From Streptomyces sp. STR69 (GTDB taxonomy: Bacteria > Actinomycetota > Actinomycetes > Streptomycetales > Streptomycetaceae): a DNA stretch of 64,000 nt. Positions 24,666-32,883 of the stretch are shown here, in pieces. The position numbers were made by a program, and so were the translations under genes. Location of the stretch: the NCBI RefSeq assembly GCF_024519455.1, contig NZ_JALJRY010000018.1, positions 45,857 to 109,856 of the forward strand, in the 5' to 3' direction. Each line of letters begins with the position of its first letter. The first letter of the stretch is position 1. The notes under the pieces were generated by a model. That model searched no databases, was not told the origin of the DNA, and saw nothing but the letters and a program-made list of their open reading frames with translations.

Positions 24666-27176
24666 ATGGCATTCAATCACTTACCGCAGGGCGTGCACGA
24701 CGCCTTGGCTCCATTGTCCGTCACGCCAGTGACACACTCGGTGCCGATGGCCAAGAATCAGCGATCCGATCGACCCTCGGCGAACCCCGTGTCCGGGCTC
24801 TCGCCGAGCACGGTTCTGGACCGGCTCGCGTCCGGACCGAGCCGGGCTTCGCGCATCACTCATACGGAGCACTTGCCCCCACGTGCGGGCCGCCATGCCG
24901 TCTGGCCTGACCGGATTCGTGCGGAGGTGATCGCCACCGTCCAGGAAGCCGGTATCGAACACCCCTGGGCCCACCAGGCACAGGCCGCCGAGCACGCCCT
25001 CGACGGCGAGTCAGTGATCGTTGCCACAGGCACCGCCTCGGGCAAGTCGCTGGCTTATCTGGTACCGGTCCTCTCGACGCTCCTCGACGGCTCCGAGGCA
25101 CCGAACGGCCGCGGCACCACCGCCCTCTACCTGGCCCCCACAAAAGCCCTGGCAGCCGACCAGCTCCGCTCTGTGAAGGAACTTTCACAACCTCTGGGCA
25201 ATGCCGTTCGCCCGGCCGTGTACGACGGCGACACTCCGTTCGAAGAGCGCGAGTGGGTTCGTCAGTACGCCAACTACGTCCTGACCAACCCCGACATGCT
25301 CCACCGGGGCATATTGCCCTCGCACCCGCGCTGGTCCTCCTTCCTGAAGTCCCTGAAGTACGTGGTCATCGACGAGTGCCACACCTACCGGGGCGTCTTC
25401 GGCTCCCACGTCGCCCAGGTACTGCGCCGCCTGCGCCGCCTCTGCGCCCGCTACGGCTCCTCCCCCGTCTTCCTCCTCGCCTCCGCGACCGCCGCCGAGC
25501 CCTCGGTCGCCGCCCGCCGCCTCACCGGCCTCCCTGTGGTCGAGGTCGCCGACGACGCCTCACCGCGCGGCGAGTTGGTGTTCGCCCTCTGGGAGCCCCC
25601 GCTCACCGAACTGCACGGCGAGAAGGGCGCCCCGGTCCGCCGCACGGCCACCGCCGAGACCGCCGACCTGCTGACCGACCTCACCGTCCAGGGCGTCCGC
25701 TCGGTGGCCTTCGTACGGTCCCGGCGCGGCGCCGAGTTGATCGCGCTGATCGCCCAGGAACGCCTCGCCGAGGTCGACCGCTCACTGGCCCGACGGGTCG
25801 CCGCCTACCGCGGCGGCTACCTCCCCGAGGAGCGCCGCGCCCTCGAACGCGCCCTCCACTCCGGCGAGTTGCTCGGCCTCGCCGCCACCACCGCCCTCGA
25901 ACTCGGCATCGACGTCTCGGGGTTGGATGCCGTCCTGATCGCCGGCTACCCCGGCACCCGCGCCTCCCTGTGGCAGCAGGCGGGCCGCGCCGGACGCTCC
26001 GGCCAGGGCGCCCTGGCCGTCCTGGTGGCCCGCGACGACCCCCTGGACACCTTCCTCGTCCACCACCCGGAGGCCCTGTTCGACCAGCCGGTGGAATCCA
26101 CGGTCCTGGACCCGGACAACCCGTACGTCCTGGCCCCGCACCTGTGCGCGGCGGCGGCAGAACTACCGCTGACCGACGAGGACTTGGAACTGTTCGGCCC
26201 GGCCACGGCGGACCTGCTGCCGCAGCTGGAGGCCGCGAAACTGCTCCGCCGCCGGGCGAAGGCCTGGCACTGGACGCGCCGGGAACGGGCCGCCGACCTC
26301 GCCGACATCCGCGGCGGGGGCGGCAGGCCGGTCCAGATCGTCGAGAACGGCACGGGCCGCCTGCTGGGCACGGTCGACGAGGCCGCCTCCCATGCGACCG
26401 TCCACGAGGGCGCGGTCCACCTCCACCAGGGCAGCACCTACCTGGTGCGCTCCCTGGACCTGGAGGACTCGGTGGCCCTGGTCGAAGAGGCCAACCCTCC
26501 CTACTCGACGGTCGCCCGCGACACCACGGCGATCTCCGTCCTGGAGACGGACATCGAACTCCCCTGGGGCCAGGGCAGGTTGTGCTACGGCTCGGTCGAA
26601 GTCACCAACCAGGTCGTCTCCTTCCTCCGCAGACGTGTCATCACCGGTGAAGTACTCGGCGAGTCGAAACTCGACCTCCCTCCTCGTACGCTCCGCACCC
26701 GCGCCGTGTGGTGGACGGTCACCGAGGACCAGCTCGACGCCGCCCGCATCAACCCCGAGATCCTCGGCGGCGCCCTGCACGCCGCCGAACACGCCTCGAT
26801 CGGCATGCTCCCCCTCTTCGCCACCTGCGACCGCTGGGACATCGGCGGAGTGTCGGTACCGCTGCATCCGGACACGTTGCTGCCCACGGTCTTCGTCTAC
26901 GACGGCCATCCCGGCGGCGCGGGCTTCGCCGAGCGCGCCTTTCACACCGCCCGCGCCTGGCTCACCGCCACCCGCCAGGCCATCGCCTCCTGCGAGTGCG
27001 AGGCCGGCTGCCCGTCCTGCATCCAGTCCCCCAAGTGCGGCAACGGCAATGAGCCGTTGCACAAACGGGGGGCGGTGCGGTTGCTCACGGAGCTGTTGCG
27101 GGAGGCACCGGTGCCGGAGGGAGCGGTGCGGGTTCCGGAGGCAGAACCGGTCCCGCAGGTCCCGCCCGTGCCCTGA
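24666..27176 (+). CDS. DEAD/DEAH-box helicase, MrfA/YprA-like, with TTA codon
   Basis: An 836-residue superfamily 2 helicase. RecA-like domain 1 has ATGTASGKSLAY (Walker A) and VIDECHTY (Walker B). Domain 2 has AFVRSRRGAELIA, ATTALELGIDVSGLDAV and QQAGRAGRSG. The C-terminal half is a DUF1998-type domain with a four-Cys metal site CECEAGCPSCIQSPKCGNGN, as in Bacillus MrfA, which works in mitomycin-damage repair. The sixth codon of this start is TTA (24681-24683), so translation should need the bldA tRNA. An internal ATG at 24747 (MAKNQRSD) would avoid it, but neither start has a strong ribosome site. The 3' end overlaps the convergent TadE-like gene by 92 bases. Confidence 0.9.
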   Translation: MAFNHLPQGVHDALAPLSVTPVTHSVPMAKNQRSDRPSANPVSGLSPSTVLDRLASGPSRASRITHTEHLPPRAGRHAVWPDRIRAEVIATVQEAGIEHPWAHQAQAAEHALDGESVIVATGTASGKSLAYLVPVLSTLLDGSEAPNGRGTTALYLAPTKALAADQLRSVKELSQPLGNAVRPAVYDGDTPFEEREWVRQYANYVLTNPDMLHRGILPSHPRWSSFLKSLKYVVIDECHTYRGVFGSHVAQVLRRLRRLCARYGSSPVFLLASATAAEPSVAARRLTGLPVVEVADDASPRGELVFALWEPPLTELHGEKGAPVRRTATAETADLLTDLTVQGVRSVAFVRSRRGAELIALIAQERLAEVDRSLARRVAAYRGGYLPEERRALERALHSGELLGLAATTALELGIDVSGLDAVLIAGYPGTRASLWQQAGRAGRSGQGALAVLVARDDPLDTFLVHHPEALFDQPVESTVLDPDNPYVLAPHLCAAAAELPLTDEDLELFGPATADLLPQLEAAKLLRRRAKAWHWTRRERAADLADIRGGGGRPVQIVENGTGRLLGTVDEAASHATVHEGAVHLHQGSTYLVRSLDLEDSVALVEEANPPYSTVARDTTAISVLETDIELPWGQGRLCYGSVEVTNQVVSFLRRRVITGEVLGESKLDLPPRTLRTRAVWWTVTEDQLDAARINPEILGGALHAAEHASIGMLPLFATCDRWDIGGVSVPLHPDTLLPTVFVYDGHPGGAGFAERAFHTARAWLTATRQAIASCECEAGCPSCIQSPKCGNGNEPLHKRGAVRLLTELLREAPVPEGAVRVPEAEPVPQVPPVP

Positions 27177-27516
27177 CCTCCGCCGCGAACGGTCCCCGGC
27201 CCGCCGCCGCCGTCACGTCCGACGTCTCCCCCACGACCGCGCACCGCACCAACCGCGTCCCCTGGGCCCGCGCCACCCGCTCCGCCCGGGCGCAGGCCCC
27301 CGTGCCGCCCTCCGCCCAGTGGTCGGCCGCCGCGAGGGCCGCGAGATCCGCGCCGCCGGCCGCGCGATGCCGGGCCACGACGGCCTGCCCCAGGGCGAGC
27401 ACGATGCCGAACACGACACACATCACGGCCATCGCACCGAGGCTCCACACGGTGGCGGACCCACGGTCCGAGTCCCGGCCCGAGTGACGGAGTCTCATGC
27501 ACCCCGGAGCGGGCAT
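27085..27516 (-). CDS. TadE-like pseudopilin-associated protein (Rv3654c type)
   Basis: Last gene of the tad operon. The 143-residue product has DRGSATVWSLGAMAVMCVVFGIVLALG, an N-terminal membrane helix that begins with a GSATV processing-like site, followed by AVVARHRAAGGADLAALAAADH and a Cys pair. The tail is Pro/Ala-rich. This fits the Rv3654c family seen at the ends of actinobacterial tad loci. ATG 27516 has GAGGTG five bases upstream; ATG 27498 is an alternative. It begins eight bases after the TadE stop. The last 92 bases overlap the convergent helicase gene. Confidence 0.82.
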   Translation of the reverse strand: MPAPGCMRLRHSGRDSDRGSATVWSLGAMAVMCVVFGIVLALGQAVVARHRAAGGADLAALAAADHWAEGGTGACARAERVARAQGTRLVRCAVVGETSDVTAAAGRGPFAAEVRARAGPAGPVLPPEPAPLPPAPVPPATAP

Positions 27517-27524
27517 ACGACACC

Positions 27525-27902
27525 TCACGGCCCCGCCCTCCCCTCTCCCACCGTCTCCTCCGCCACCGCCACGGCCTCCTCCCGCACCTCGAAGGGCAGC
27601 CCGCTCAGCATCGGTGGCTTCGCGACCACGACCACATGGACCTGGTCGCCCTCCCGGGAGACCGTGATCCTCGCGTCGCGCGGTGCCGTGTCCCGGGCCA
27701 CCCGGACGACCGCGTCGGCGGGATCCTGCCGAGCCGCCGCCCGGGCGCCCGAGCGTGCCGCGTCCACGCACTGGATCTGGGCGGCCACCACCAGCAGCCC
27801 CCACACCAGCGCCATCGCGAACATCACCAGCACGGGCAGGACCACGGCCGCCTCGGCCGTCACGAACCCCCCGTCGCCGCCCCGGCGTTCACACCTTCGC
27901 AT
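27525..27902 (-). CDS. TadE-family pseudopilin
   Basis: A 125-residue protein with a short basic head, then GGFVTAEAAVVLPVLVMFAMALVWGLLVVA. This is the TadE signature: a Glu five positions after the conserved Gly, at the start of a hydrophobic helix, so it may be processed by a prepilin peptidase. The exported part (AQIQCVDAARSGARAAAR) also matches the family. It overlaps the upstream pilin-like gene by 14 bases, which implies translational coupling. TadE-type proteins are minor pilins of Flp/tad pili. Confidence 0.88.
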   Translation of the reverse strand: MRRCERRGGDGGFVTAEAAVVLPVLVMFAMALVWGLLVVAAQIQCVDAARSGARAAARQDPADAVVRVARDTAPRDARITVSREGDQVHVVVVAKPPMLSGLPFEVREEAVAVAEETVGEGRAGP

Positions 27903-28125
27903 CGAGGGCCCGCTTCACGATGTCCTGGAGCTCCGTGCTGACCGCTCCGCTGGTCACCACCTTGTAGAGCACCACGGCGAACGCCACCGCTGCGACCAGC
28001 CCCATCGCGTATTCAGCCGTTGCCATACCGGCGTCCCGGCGCGCGGCGCCGAACTGGGCCCGTACCCGTACTGCTCGGACCACCCGTACCGCCGCCGCCC
28101 GCACTCCCTGCACTGCCTTGTACAT
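27889..28125 (-). CDS. Flp-pilin-like DUF4244 protein
   Basis: A 78-residue protein: a basic N-terminus (~1-33), a processing-like site GMATAEYAMG followed by a hydrophobic helix (LVAAVAFAVVLYKVV), and a short helical tail ending in VKRALDAKV. This matches DUF4244, found as the likely major Flp-type pilin of actinobacterial tad loci. The Glu in TAEY is at the +5-like position expected of type IV pilins. The gene follows the 8-bp tandem repeat and precedes TadE with a 14-base overlap. Confidence 0.88.
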   Translation of the reverse strand: MYKAVQGVRAAAVRVVRAVRVRAQFGAARRDAGMATAEYAMGLVAAVAFAVVLYKVVTSGAVSTELQDIVKRALDAKV

Positions 28126-28156
28126 CTCAACCCCCGTGAGGTTTCTGTCGGTTCAA

Positions 28157-28227
28157 TTGCTCGATTGCTCGGTTGCTCGGTTGCTCGGTTGCTCGGTTGC
28201 TCGGTTGCTTGGTTGCTTGGTTCTTGG
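28157..28227. repeat. 8-bp tandem repeat TTGCTCGG, about nine copies
   Basis: Starting at 28157 the unit TTGCTCGG is repeated without gaps: TTGCTCGA once, TTGCTCGG five times, TTGCTTGG twice, then a shortened TTCTTGG. It lies in the 103-bp gap between the tadC-like stop (28229) and the pilin start (28125). On the transcribed minus strand the unit reads CCGAGCAA. It is an unusual low-GC microsatellite for this genome and prone to copy-number change. Confidence 0.97.
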
Positions 28228-28228
28228 A

Positions 28229-29038
28229 TCAGCCGCCCCCTCCCGTCGCCCCGCCCGCGAGCCCGATCACCACGGGCAGTACGCCGACCGCGATGAACGC
28301 GGGCAGGAAGCACAGCCCCACCGGTGCGGTGATCAGGACGGCCGCCCGCCGGGCCTGTGCCGTCGCGGTGCGGGTCCAGTCGGCGCGGGCCTCCGCCGCG
28401 AGCCGTGCGACCGGTCCGGCGGCGGGGAGGCCCGACTCGTCGGCCCGTTCGAGCAGCCTGGCCAACGGGCCGGCGCCCGGGAGCGCGGCCAGCCTCCGCC
28501 AGGCGTCGGCCGGTTCGCCGCCGAGCCGTACCTCCGCCGCCGCGCGCGCCAGCCGTTCCCCCACAGGTCCCGCCAGCGCCTCTCCCACGGCCTGGGCGGC
28601 GATCACCGGGGAGGCCCCGGCGGCGATACAGGCGGCCAGCAGATCGGCGGCGAGCGGGAGTTGGCGAGCGGCGGAGGCCGCGTCGCGCTCGGCGCCGGTG
28701 TCGTCGACCACCTGCCTACGGCGCCACCACCACAACGCGAGTGCGACAGCCCCGCCCACCACGACTCCGACGACCCCACCGACCAACACCCACCCGGCAC
28801 CCACGACGCCCACCACGGGCAACCACCGCCGCGCGGCGTCCCGAACCTCGAACCTCCGCCCGGTGAGCGGCACTTCACGAACCTCCCGACCCTCCCGAAC
28901 TTCCCGAGGCAGCAACCCGGCCAGCCGTCGCCGAGCCCTCCGCTCCCGCCGCAGCGCGTCCAGCCACCGCACCAACCACCCCACGACCAGCACCGCCCCC
29001 AGACCCACCCCCAGCCTGTGGACAACTTCCGCACTCAC
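28229..29038 (-). CDS. tadC: Type II secretion F-family protein, TadC-like
   Basis: A 269-residue inner-membrane protein with a hydrophobic segment near the N-terminus (~8-22), another pair at ~70-105 (VGVVGAGWVLVGGVVGVVVGG), a T2SSF cytoplasmic domain (AADLLAACIAAGASPVIAA, RLGGEPADAWRRLAAL) and a C-terminal helix pair (VLITAPVGLCFLPAFIAVGVLPVVIGL). With TadB it forms the platform for pilus assembly. GTG 29038 has AAGGGAG six bases upstream and is preferred over the in-frame GTG at 29065. It lies 40 bases after tadB. Confidence 0.88.
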   Translation of the reverse strand: MSAEVVHRLGVGLGAVLVVGWLVRWLDALRRERRARRRLAGLLPREVREGREVREVPLTGRRFEVRDAARRWLPVVGVVGAGWVLVGGVVGVVVGGAVALALWWWRRRQVVDDTGAERDAASAARQLPLAADLLAACIAAGASPVIAAQAVGEALAGPVGERLARAAAEVRLGGEPADAWRRLAALPGAGPLARLLERADESGLPAAGPVARLAAEARADWTRTATAQARRAAVLITAPVGLCFLPAFIAVGVLPVVIGLAGGATGGGG

Positions 29039-29078
29039 GTGGTCTCCCTTCTCCAACTCCGACACCCGGCGACCTCGC

Positions 29079-29951
29079 TCACGCCGCCTCCACCCCGCCC
29101 ACGATCCGCAGTGCCCACCACATCCCCAGGCCCTCCAGCAACCCCCCGACCACCAGGCACCCCAGCCCCGCCCCGCTGTGCAGCAGCACCCGCAGCGGAT
29201 CGGCGCCCATCGCCGCGCCGAGCAGCAGCCCGAGCACCGGCAGGCCGGCGAGCATCACGGCGGTGGCCCTCGCCCCGGCCAACTGGGCGCGAAGGTCGGC
29301 CCGTTGGTCCCGGTCCGCGCGCAACGCCCCTTCGAGCCGGTCGAGTCCCGCGGCGAGCCCGGCTCCCTGGTCCACGGCCACCCGCCAGCACGCGGCCAGC
29401 CCCAACAGGCCGTCGGCGCCCGGCTGCCGGGCCGCCGAGGTGAGCGCACCCGGTACGTCCCCGCCGAACCGCGCCGCCGCCAGCACCGCGGCCTGCGCCT
29501 CCCCGAGCCCCTCGGAGTCGAGCGCGGCCCGCAGCAACGCCTCGCCCGGCTGCCGTCCCGCGCGCACCTCCCCGGACAGCGCCGAGCACAGCGCGATCAC
29601 CGCGTCCCCGCGCGACTCCCGCGCCCGCCGGGCCTCCCCGGCCAACCGCACCCGCCGTAGCAACGGCACTCCGATCGCCCCCGCGACGACCGGAACCACC
29701 GAAGCCCCCAGTGCCGCCACCACCAGTCCGACGCCCAGTGACCACCACTCGGCCCGCAACCGGCCCCGGATCCGGCGCAGTTCATCGGCGGCCCGCTCCC
29801 ACGAGGGCGGTCCGACGCCCACCGCCGCGCCGCCCGCGAACAGCAACTGCGCGCGCCGCGCCCCGGACTGCCGCCCGCCCATCAGCCAGACCAGGGCCCC
29901 GACACACACCGCGGCCACCCCGACCGACACCTCACCCGTTCCCACGTCCAT
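29079..29951 (-). CDS. tadB: Type II secretion F-family protein, TadB-like
   Basis: A 290-residue inner-membrane protein of the tad platform. It has N-terminal hydrophobic segments (VSVGVAAVCVGALVWLM; LGVGLVVAALGASVVPVVAG), the T2SSF domain (DAVIALCSALSGEVRAGRQPGEA, ARFGGDVPGALTSAA) and C-terminal helices (TAVMLAGLPVLGLLLG; LGCLVVGGLLEGLGMWWAL). ATG 29951 has GGGAG six bases upstream; an extension to 30008 would overlap tadA and is less likely. It works next to TadC and the TadA ATPase in pilin extrusion. Confidence 0.88.
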   Translation of the reverse strand: MDVGTGEVSVGVAAVCVGALVWLMGGRQSGARRAQLLFAGGAAVGVGPPSWERAADELRRIRGRLRAEWWSLGVGLVVAALGASVVPVVAGAIGVPLLRRVRLAGEARRARESRGDAVIALCSALSGEVRAGRQPGEALLRAALDSEGLGEAQAAVLAAARFGGDVPGALTSAARQPGADGLLGLAACWRVAVDQGAGLAAGLDRLEGALRADRDQRADLRAQLAGARATAVMLAGLPVLGLLLGAAMGADPLRVLLHSGAGLGCLVVGGLLEGLGMWWALRIVGGVEAA

Positions 29952-29988
29952 CACCACTCCCGCTCGCCGTAGTCGGCCCCGCACGCCC

Positions 29989-31200
29989 CTAACCCCCTTC
30001 GCCCCCACCCCGAATCAACTCCCGCAGCCGCTCCCACCCCCGCTCGTACGCGAACGCCTCCGCGCCCCAGCGCAGCGCCGGTACCGTCCGCACCAGCCCC
30101 GACGGGTCGCGTTCCAGGACATGGACCTCGGCGATCCGGCGGCGCCCGGCCCGGTCCCGTACGAGGTGCAGGACCACCGACAGCGCCGCCGCCAACTGGC
30201 TGTGCAGCGCGGCCCGGTCGAGGCCCGCGGCCGTACCCAGGGCCTCCAGGCGGGCCGGGACATCGGCCGCGGCGTTCGCGTGCACGGTTCCGCAGCCGCC
30301 CTCGTGGCCCGTGTTGAGCGCGGCGAGCAAATGGACCACCTCGGGCCCGCGCACCTCGCCCACGACGAGCCGGTCCGGCCGCATCCGGAGGGCCTGGCGG
30401 ACCAGGTCCTGGAGGGTGACGAGGCCGGCGCCCTCCTGGTTGGCGGGTCTGCTCTCCAGCCGTACGACGTGCGGATGGTCCGGCTTGAGCTCCGCCGAGT
30501 CCTCGGCGAGCACGATCCGCTCGCCCGGCCCGACCAGCCCCAACAACGCGCTCAGGAGTGTCGTCTTGCCGCTGCCGGTGCCACCGCTGGTCAGGAACGA
30601 CAGCCGTGCCTCGATCACGGCCCGCAGGATCCGGTCGCCGCCCGGCGGGACCGTGCCCGCCGCGACCAGTTCGTCGAGCGTGAACGCGCGTGGTCGTACG
30701 ACGCGGAGCGAGAGGCAGGTGCAGCCGACGGCGACCGGGGGCAGTACGGCGTGCAGGCGTGTTCCGTCGGGCAGCCGGGCGTCGGCCCAGGGCCGTGCGT
30801 CGTCCAGCCTGCGTCCGGCCACCGCGGCCAGGCGCTGCGCGAGGCGTCGTACGGCCGCCGCGTCCGGGAAGGTGACGGCGGTCAGTTCCAGGCCGCCGCC
30901 CCGGTCGACCCACACCCGGTCCGGGGCGGACACGAGCACGTCGGTGACCGAGGGGTCGGCGAGCAGGGACTCCAGTGGACCGCTGCCCACCAGTTCGGAC
31001 CGCAACTGCTCGGCCGCGCCCAGCACTTCGGCGTCCCCCAGCACCCGCCCCTGCTCCCGCAACGCCTGCGCCACCCGCGCGGGCGTCGGCTCACCCCCGC
31101 TCTCGGCCAGCCACCGCCGCACACCGTCGAGCATCCCGGCGGGCATGCCCGGAGCCAAGGGCGCACCGCCCCTCCCCGACTTCCCCATCAGCTCGCTCAT
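29989..31200 (-). CDS. tadA: TadA/CpaF-type secretion ATPase
   Basis: Cytoplasmic hexameric ATPase that powers tad pilus assembly, 403 residues. It shows the N-terminal domain (~1-110), Walker A GGTGSGKTT, the Asp box IVLAEDSAELKP, Walker B LVVGEVRGPEV and the His box TGHEGGCGTVHANA, all in the order of the VirB11/CpaF family. The ATG at 31200 overlaps the stop of the upstream CpaE-like gene (ATGA), so the two are translationally coupled. tadB begins 37 bases after it. Confidence 0.94.
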   Translation of the reverse strand: MSELMGKSGRGGAPLAPGMPAGMLDGVRRWLAESGGEPTPARVAQALREQGRVLGDAEVLGAAEQLRSELVGSGPLESLLADPSVTDVLVSAPDRVWVDRGGGLELTAVTFPDAAAVRRLAQRLAAVAGRRLDDARPWADARLPDGTRLHAVLPPVAVGCTCLSLRVVRPRAFTLDELVAAGTVPPGGDRILRAVIEARLSFLTSGGTGSGKTTLLSALLGLVGPGERIVLAEDSAELKPDHPHVVRLESRPANQEGAGLVTLQDLVRQALRMRPDRLVVGEVRGPEVVHLLAALNTGHEGGCGTVHANAAADVPARLEALGTAAGLDRAALHSQLAAALSVVLHLVRDRAGRRRIAEVHVLERDPSGLVRTVPALRWGAEAFAYERGWERLRELIRGGGEGG

Positions 31201-32300
31201 ACGCCACCCGCCTCGACCAGCGCCCGCTCCCAGAACTCCCGGCAGAACCGCGCCAGCGGCCCCCGCCCGGCCGCCCCCGGCGGCGCCTTGCCCTCGTGTG
31301 GCCGCAACAGCCCCGATTCGACCGGCACTTCGCCCGCCAGCGGCAGTCCGAGCAGACGGGCCACCTCCCGGTCGTCGAGGCCGGGGGCGTACGGCCCCCG
31401 TACAGCCACGCGCAGATCGCGCAGGACCATGCCGACGGCGGACGCCACCCGGCCGGCCGCTGCGACGGCGCGCAGTTCGGCGGGGACCACCAGGAGGCCC
31501 ACGTCGAGTTGGGCGAGGGTCTCGGCGACGCCGTCGTCGATGCGGCGGGGCAGGTCGACGACGACCGTGCCGCCGCGCCTTCTGGCCGCGGCGAGCACCG
31601 CGCGGACGGCCTGCGGCGGGATGGCGACGCAGTCGCCGCGGTCCCAGCTGAGCACCCGGAGCGAGTGGAGTTCGGGGAGGGACTCCTCCAGGGCGCCGCC
31701 GCCGACCCGGCCGCGCGAGGCGGCGAACGCGGGCCAGCGCAGGCCTTCCGCGCTCTCTCCGCCGAGGAGTACGTCGAGTCCGCCGCCGAGTGGATCCGCG
31801 TCCACCAGGAGGGTGCGCAGTCCCTCCCGCGCGGAGGTGACGGCGAGGGCGCACGCGAGCGTGGACGCTCCGGCCCCGCCGCGGCCCCCGATGACACCGA
31901 CGGTGAGCGCGGGACGGCCGACGCCCTCGGCCACGTCGGCGATGCGGTCGACGAGCCACTGTTCGCCGTCGGGGAGCATCAGGACGTGGTCGGCGCCGAT
32001 CTCGACGGCCCGCCGCCAGACCCCGGAGTCGTCCTGGTCCCGGCCGACCAGCACCACCCCGTGCCGGCGGGCGGCCCCGCGCACCCGTCGTGCCGCGTCG
32101 TCGCCGACCAGGACGAGCGGCGCCGTCTCCCAGCCGCCCCGACGCTCCGGGAACCCGGGATGGACCTCGGGTGTCGCGCCGGCCGCCGCGCACAAACGCA
32201 GCAGGTCGTCGAGGAGTTCGGCGTCCTCGGTGACGATCAGTGGTCCGCCCTGTCGCCCGCCGGCGGCGGGTGGCGGATCGTATGTGACAGTTCCGGCCAT
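31197..32300 (-). CDS. CpaE/Ssd-like MinD-family protein
   Basis: First gene of the tad operon; 367 residues. Residues ~20-125 resemble a receiver-like domain (LIVTEDAELLDDLLRLC). The remainder is a MinD/ParA-type ATPase with a deviant P-loop GGRGGAGASTLACALA and LLVDADPLGGGLD. It belongs to the septum-site determining (Ssd, Rv3660c) / CpaE group that helps place the pilus machine. ATG 32300 is preferred because GGGGGATGG lies at good distance upstream. Three bases from the stop also form the start of tadA. The 6C RNA gene lies ~340 bases upstream. Confidence 0.9.
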   Translation of the reverse strand: MAGTVTYDPPPAAGGRQGGPLIVTEDAELLDDLLRLCAAAGATPEVHPGFPERRGGWETAPLVLVGDDAARRVRGAARRHGVVLVGRDQDDSGVWRRAVEIGADHVLMLPDGEQWLVDRIADVAEGVGRPALTVGVIGGRGGAGASTLACALAVTSAREGLRTLLVDADPLGGGLDVLLGGESAEGLRWPAFAASRGRVGGGALEESLPELHSLRVLSWDRGDCVAIPPQAVRAVLAAARRRGGTVVVDLPRRIDDGVAETLAQLDVGLLVVPAELRAVAAAGRVASAVGMVLRDLRVAVRGPYAPGLDDREVARLLGLPLAGEVPVESGLLRPHEGKAPPGAAGRGPLARFCREFWERALVEAGGV

Positions 32301-32639
32301 TCTTTCCATCCCCCATCGGTGTGTCTCTCGCGTGGCCCCTGCGGTCACGCGATTCCCAAACGTGTGAAGAACCGGCGATCGGCCTCCATATGCACGGCCG
32401 ACAGAAACCGGCCGAACGCGTCCGACAAACGGAACCGGCCATGAAGTCGCCGCGAGCGAGGACGCGTTGGAATCACGGTGCGGGCATCACGGAAATCGTG
32501 TGGATCTTGGTCGAAAACTGTGGACAAGCCAGGGCCTGTGAATATCGCCGTCACCCATACCGGTGACCCCCGTACTGGCCTCTGTGCGAGTTCCGCAGCG
32601 CAGCCCAGCGACTACGCGCAGTGACGGGCTCCGGGCATG
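32301..32639. promoter_or_regulatory. Upstream region of the tad operon
   Basis: No gene is seen here. It must hold the promoter of the minus-strand tad operon. The part from 32,450 to 32,570 is AT-richer (GGAATCACGG..., GGTCGAAAACTGTGG). Confidence 0.4.
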
Positions 32640-32790
32640 AAAAAAGGCGGCCTCAGCCGCCTCGGGATGGCCTCACGACTACGCGCGGGAAGGGAAAATG
32701 GGTCCGGACATGCGACGACCCCCACCGGGGGGGAGAGTGGGGGTCGCCTTCACGGCCGACTCGGGGGGGGAGGAGCCGGGCCGCGTTAGC
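32640..32790 (-). ncRNA. 6C RNA
   Basis: Read on the minus strand, two hairpins each expose a run of C in the loop. Hairpin A pairs 32753-32762 with 32773-32783 (one bulge, one mismatch) and has eight C in its loop (32763-32770). Hairpin B is a perfect 10-bp stem (32716-32725 with 32737-32746) with seven C in an 11-base loop. The RNA ends in an intrinsic terminator: AGGCGGC/GCCGCCT (32645-32651 with 32656-32662) followed by five to six U (32640-32645). Two C-rich loops are the definition of the actinobacterial 6C RNA. The location, between an Ssd/CpaE-like gene and a HAD phosphatase and on the tad strand, matches mycobacterial 6C/B11 as I recall it. The 5' end is approximate. Confidence 0.9.
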
Positions 32791-32883
32791 ACGGTCGCGA
32801 ACGATCCGTGACTTCCATGGTGTACCCGAGAGCCCTCTCAGGCAAACCCACGCGCCACACCTTACGCCGAATGGGCTGCGCCT

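Noticed and set aside
28157..28227. Possible CRISPR-like array
   Set aside because: The 8-bp units are directly joined with no spacers, so this is a microsatellite.
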